From Phymorhynchus buccinoides (taxonomy: Eukaryota > Mollusca > Gastropoda > Neogastropoda > Raphitomidae): a DNA stretch of 64,000 nucleotides. Where the stretch lies: contig CM065703.1 of NCBI GenBank assembly GCA_017654935.2, positions 46,437,240 to 46,501,239 on the forward strand, in the 5' to 3' direction. How positions within the stretch are numbered: the stretch's first letter is position 1; each line of letters opens with the position of its first letter. The position numbers and the translations under genes are program-made. Below are positions 59,096 through 64,000 of this stretch, piece by piece. Under the pieces are notes generated by a model. It was not told where the DNA came from. It saw only the letters and a program-made list of their open reading frames with translations, and searched no databases.

Positions 59096-60284
59096 GTGTT
59101 TTCACCTCTTTGCAGATGATGAAAGCATTTTTGCAGCTAAGTGCTGAAACATGAATATCACACAATTGCTTGAGAATGTATGCAGATACCATAGCTGGGT
59201 GCTAGCTGGCTGGGTCACTAAAACTTAACACCCCTATGTCCATGCAGCAGCTTAGGCCCTATTTATGAAATGGAGCTGACCCCCCCCCTTTAGTCCAGGG
59301 CTTCAGATTGTTTTTAGACTTCATGGGTCATATGACGCATGGCACCACAAAACGAGGGGTCAATTTTCAAAATGATGGGCCACTTATGTGGTGCATTTAT
59401 TTTTGTGGGTGCACATGTGTGTCTGTGTAGAAAATAAAGACGGTTTATCTAGGTTTAACTAGCAAAACGACTAGAGACTAGCATTTGTAGCAAGATACCT
59501 TTGGAAAAGACCAAAATGGAATTCTCATGAAATGGGATGTGCCCTAAGAGCGCATCACAAAGTGTTGACATGCGCCATTATTACAAAGAATGGGTAAACG
59601 AATTAAATGAATGATGCGGGCGCACCGACAATCTGAAGCTCATTCAATTATATTCAAAATGAATTTTCTCAGGTTTTTCACATGCTTTGTAAAACTTATA
59701 ATGCTCAACTTCAGACAAACCTTACCTTTTTTAAAAATATTTATCTCTATTTAACATGCACTCATAACCAACAAAATGCATAAAATCCAACTTGTTCTGC
59801 TGATCACCCCCCCCCCCCCCCCCCCCCCCCATAATTTGTCAATGTTACCCCATTTTAAATTTTATCAGATGGGAACCTTGGGCCCACATCCAGTTCAAAA
59901 CCAAAACTAAAAAATCTCATCTTATTTAAGAGCTTATCTGGATCTCTGGATATGGTTGTATACGTTTAAAAATAAGTCTATAAACCTACCCCCCCCCCCC
60001 CCCCTTTCATCCTCCACCCACAAGCATAGGTCAGGTAGGACGACTAGGCCTCGCGGCCTCTCAAGCGTTCACTCCTTAAAATTCAGTTACCCCACCCCCC
60101 CTTCGCTCATAAACCAAACCAAACAAACATCCTACTCCAAGTCCGTCCTTATTTTAAACGATCGCCATCAAGATCCGACTACATCAAAACGAACGCGAAT
60201 CTGTCGGACTCTAGCTCACAACGAACGTCATCGGCAATGATTTTTTTCTTCGTTTGGCCGATCTGCGTCCAAACACATTCACGA
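59096..60284. other. 5' flank of the DDE-OTU gene; no gene seen
   Basis: Contains C homopolymers (59,806-59,830; 59,990-60,004) and a dispersed block (CTTCAGATTGTTTT...AATGATGGGCCA, 59,303-59,390) also at 25,297-25,383. On minus, a short ORF starting at about 60,294 (MASARECVWTQIGQTKKK) opens where the 84-bp array ends. It could be a 5' exon but has no support. Confidence 0.5.
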
Positions 60285-61464
60285 GCAGACGCCATGACAC
60301 TCAACAGCAAACACACACACCCAAACACACTAAATAACTTTAAATAATTACAAATTATATCGCCCAAAGCAGACGCCATCACACTCAACAGCAAACACAC
60401 ACACCCAAACACACTAAATAACTGAAAATAATTACAAATTATATCGCCCAAAGCAGACGCCATCACACTCAACAGCAAACAAACACACCCAAACACACTA
60501 AATAACTGAAAATAATTACAAATTATATCGCCCAAAGCAGACGCCATCACACTCAACAGCAAACAACACACACCCAAACACACTAAATAACTGAAAATAA
60601 TTACAAATTATATCGCCCAAAGCAGACGCCATCACACTCAACAGCAAACAAACACACCCAAACACACTAAATAACTGAAAATAATTACAAATTATATCGC
60701 CCAAAGCAGACGCCATCACACTCAACAGCAAACAAACACACCCAAACACACTAAATAACTTTAAATAATTACAAATTATATCGCCCAAAGCAGACGCCAT
60801 CACACTCAACAGCAAACAAACACACCCAAACACACTAAATAACTGAAAATAATTACAAATTATATCGCCCAAAGCAGACGCCATCACACTCAACAGCAAA
60901 CAAACACACCCAAACACACTAAATAACTGAAAATAATTACAAATTATATCGCCCAAAGCAGACGCCATCACACTCAACAGCAAACAGACACACCCAAACA
61001 CACTAAATAACTGAAAATAATTACAAATTATATCGCCCAAAGCAGACGCCATCACACTCAACAGCAAACAAACACACCCAAACACACTAAATAACTGAAA
61101 ATAATTACAAATTATATCGCCCAAAGCAGACGCCATCACACTCAACAGCAAACAAACACACCCAAACACACTAAATAACTGAAAATAATTACAAATTATA
61201 TCGCCCAAAGCAGACGCCATCACACTCAACAGCAAACAAACACACCCAAACACACTAAATAACTGAAAATAATTACAAATTATATCGCCCAAAGCAGACG
61301 CCATCACACTCAACAGCAAACAAACACACCCAAACACACTAAATAACTGAAAATAATTACAAATTATATCGCCCAAAGCAGACGCCATCACACTCAACAG
61401 CAAACAAACACACCCAAACACACTAAATAACTGAAAATAATTACAAATTATATCGCCCAAAGCA
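60285..61464. repeat. 84-bp tandem array inside the transposon, 14 copies
   Basis: The unit (plus) is CAGACGCCATCACACTCAAC, AGCAAACAAACACACCCAAA, CACACTAAATAACTGAAAAT, AATTACAAATTATATCGCCC. Very uniform. 84 = 28 codons, so minus shows a long periodic ORF with hydrophobic stretches; considered spurious. Confidence 0.96.
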
Positions 61465-62303
61465 CAAAAAACGCTAATATCGCTCACCTCGGGTCGATCC
61501 TGTTGTACGTCAGGTCACGATCCTGTACGTTGAAGTCGGACGATGTTTTGATCAAATTTTATAAAAACTTGCAAAGAATGGCACTTCAACAACGCTTTCT
61601 CTGGTAAATGTGGGTCTCAGACAGCGTCTATTTGAATGGCATTTGCTGATTGGTTGTAAATTTAACCAATGAAATAGCTCGAAACACGTTCTTGCGTACG
61701 TCAATGATTGGAGGCGGACATAGGAACCCAAAATCAAAATACGCGTGTTGTGGGCTTTTGACAGATTTTTGCGCCGTTTTTTTGCATTTCCGAATAAATA
61801 ATACTGATATATAAAACGAATTCATGGTTTCTGTATTGCAGTAGTTATGTATTAACGATGATTTATTCATTTTACCGTTTCGTTCGTCTGCCGGAAATGC
61901 AGACGCTGTGAGACGGACATTTTATGAAAATCGGTCAACCTTCTTCAACCACCCTCAATGTTCGGGAAAAAAGCATTTTTTAACATATCTGCTGTCGGAA
62001 ACACATCTGGGGTTAGTTTTCTTTAGTATTATGAAGAATCATTGTGATATTTTACACTGTTCTGAAAATCTGTCATATTTTGTAAAACTAGTGTGTACTG
62101 AATAGGAAGTCATGTCGGACTACAAGCTGACGTACGGGAACACAAATATAATTCTCAAAAAGTCAATATTATCACAAAGACAGCCAAATTGTGTTTTTTA
62201 TTTCTTTATTGTACCTTCATTCATGTAGCATTCATAAATATTGTCTTATAAACAAGACAAAATGAAGCAAAGGTATCAAACATTCAGCATTCCAAAAAGG
62301 CAC
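61465..62303. other. Right subterminal region of the transposon; no gene seen
   Basis: Unique sequence with a locally higher CpG stretch near 61,480-61,560, on the 5' side of the minus-strand gene. A promoter is possible but no motif decides it. Confidence 0.45.
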
Positions 62304-62320
62304 AATATTGTGAAACGTGT

Positions 62321-63470
62321 CTACAGGCATTAGTGGTAAATGAACCCACGTAGAGTAACCTACAGGCATTAGTGGTAAATGAACCCACATAGAGTAACCT
62401 ACAGGCATTAGTGGTAAATGCACCCACGTAGAATAACCTACAGGCATTAGTGGTAAATGAACCCACGTAGAGTAACCTACAGACATTAGTGGTAAATGAA
62501 CCCACGTAGAGTAACCTACAGGCATTAGTGGTAAATGAACCCACGTAGAGTAACCTACAGGCATTAGTGGTAAATGCACCCACGTAGAATAACCTACAGG
62601 CATTAGTGGTAAATGAACCCACGTAGAGTAACCTACAGGCATTAGTGGTAAATGAACCCACATAGAGTAACCTACAGGCATTAGTGGTAAATGAACCCAC
62701 GTAGAGTAACCTACAGGCATTATTGGTAAATGAACCCACGTAGAGTAACCTACAGGCATTATTGGTAAATGAACCCACGTAGAGTAACCTACAGGCATTA
62801 GTGGTAAATGAACCCACGTAGAGTAACCTACAGGCATTAGTGGTAAATGAACCCACGTAGAGTAACCTACAGGCATTAGTGGTAAATGAACCCACATAGA
62901 GTAACCTACAGGCATTAGTGGTAAATGAACCCACGTAGAGTAACCTACAGGCATTAGTGGTAAATGAACCCACGTAGAGTAACCTACAGGCATTAGTGGT
63001 AAATGAACCCACGTAGAGTAACCTACAGGCATTAGTGGTAAATGAACCCACGTAGAGTAACCTACAGGCATTATTGGTAAATGAACCCACGTAGAGTAAC
63101 CTACAGGCATTAGTGGTAAATGAACCCACGTAGAGTAACCTACAGGCATTAGTGGTAAATAACCCACGTAGAGTAACCTACACATTAGTGGTAAATGAAC
63201 CCACGTAGAGTAACCTACAGGCATTAGTGGTAAATGCACCCACGTAGAGTAACCTACAGACATTAGTGGTAAATGAACCCACGTAGAGTAACCTACAGGC
63301 ATTAGTGGTAAATGAACCCACATAGAGTAACCTACAGGCATTAGTGGTAAATGAACCCATGTAGAGTAACCTACAGGCATTAGTGGTAAATGCACCCACG
63401 TAGAATAACCTACAGGCATTAGTGGTAAATGCACCCACGTAGATTACCTACAGACATTAGTGGTAAATGC
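62321..63470. repeat. 39-bp minisatellite, right part, about 29 copies
   Basis: Same unit and orientation as 50,278-51,584 and in phase with it across the inserted element. Fewer AATGCACCC variants than the left part. The last unit carries GTAGATTACCTACAGACA, a variant also found in the last unit of the left part. Confidence 0.96.
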
Positions 63471-63531
63471 ATACTCACTATATTATACATCACTTTTTTA
63501 TCCCCCACCCCTTCAACTCTAATCCAATTAA

Positions 63532-64000
63532 CTCTCTTGTGCGGTGAACGGTCGTGAACGTTCAAAAAAAAAATCGGATCGGAAACGTCTAGAACGTTCG
63601 GGAACGTACGGATTCCACGTGGCTGGTTAGGGCGCTTCCATTTTGTTTCTATCACATGGCAGTCACGTGAGCGCTTCAGCCTCGCTTTCGCTATGGATTA
63701 CACTTCCGTCCTGTTGCTTGCAATGGCTTCTAGGCCGATTGGTTTGAAAGATATGAATTTTTGAAAATTAGTGACCGACTTCGGCATTTTCGCGATTTTT
63801 CCAATATGGATGACGAACAGTTATGGCGTCCATTGACTGAGGAAAGCAATGAATAGTCCTATTTTTGTGAAATATGGGACTTATGAGATCGCGAAGTGAT
63901 GAGTAAGGAGTGTATTCTGACCTATTTCGGCGGCGAGCTTGTGTTTGTTCGATCGATGCGAATTTTTGAAGTCGTGTTACTGACATCGGCATTTTCCCGA
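63532..64000. mobile_element. TTAA-flanked piggyBac-type element, second copy, cut by window end
   Basis: TTAA (63,528-63,531), then CTCTCTTGTGCGGTGAACGG. It follows 36,649-37,100 closely (GGAACGTACGGATTCCACGT, CAATATGGATGACGAACAGT). Confidence 0.85.

Noticed and set aside
60516..61487. 323-codon ORF with repeated hydrophobic 28-residue unit (membrane-like)
   Set aside because: Arises from a stop-free 84-bp unit. The nucleotide repeat is uniform at all codon positions, so there is no sign of coding constraint.
62232..63434. 400-codon repeat ORF
   Set aside because: Same 39-bp minisatellite as at 50.3-51.6 kb; artefact.

Overview
The window is animal genomic DNA with large spliced genes, very many tandem arrays, tRNA-derived SINEs, a CR1/L2-like LINE fragment, TTAA-flanked piggyBac-type elements and TA-flanked mariner-type miniature elements. 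The mix suggests a lophotrochozoan, most likely a gastropod mollusc. That placement is an inference; no marker in the window fixes the species. No bacterial genes, rRNA, functional tRNA or CRISPR array were seen.

Almost the whole minus strand from 49,603 down to 7,561 is one gene: the 3' two thirds of COPA (coatomer subunit alpha). Twenty exons with canonical AG/GT borders join in one consistent frame (2,373 nt, 790 codons plus stop). They run from the second beta-propeller through the alpha-solenoid and acidic linker to the C-terminal domain, ending in ...GLRISPLQFR. The first exons (N-terminal WD40 propeller) are not in the window and should lie beyond 64,000. One C-terminal exon (about 54 codons, beginning MAA and containing PVHLILT) has no intact copy. 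In its place is a 2.7-kb array of a 52-bp unit built from its own acceptor and a deleted exon start.

At least 13 of the 20 exons have a tandem array, or at least one partial copy, beside them whose unit contains the exon's own splice site plus a few dozen bases of coding sequence. Seven are on the donor side and the others on the acceptor side. Most units also hold a simple repeat. Two of the arrays keep the reading frame open, so alternative donors (29,452) or acceptors (38,342; 38,477) would add whole peptide repeats to COPA.

From 50,278 to 63,470 a 39-bp minisatellite is split by a 10.7-kb element (51,585-62,320) with 17-bp terminal inverted repeats and a CTACAG target duplication. Removing the element restores the minisatellite period. 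The element carries a three-exon minus-strand gene for a 1,106-residue protein that joins a DDE/RNase-H-like core (DFAEN, SDGCAAQYK, HGKGEADAE), Cys clusters, a proline linker and an OTU fold (DGNC ... NHFVPL). This is the best candidate here for an under-described mobile system.

The rest is non-coding: 3' flank with LINE debris (1-7,560); introns filled with MITEs, SINEs and arrays; a decayed piggyBac copy (33,852-35,369) with recognisable transposase fragments; and extreme G and AG tracts at 21-22 kb.
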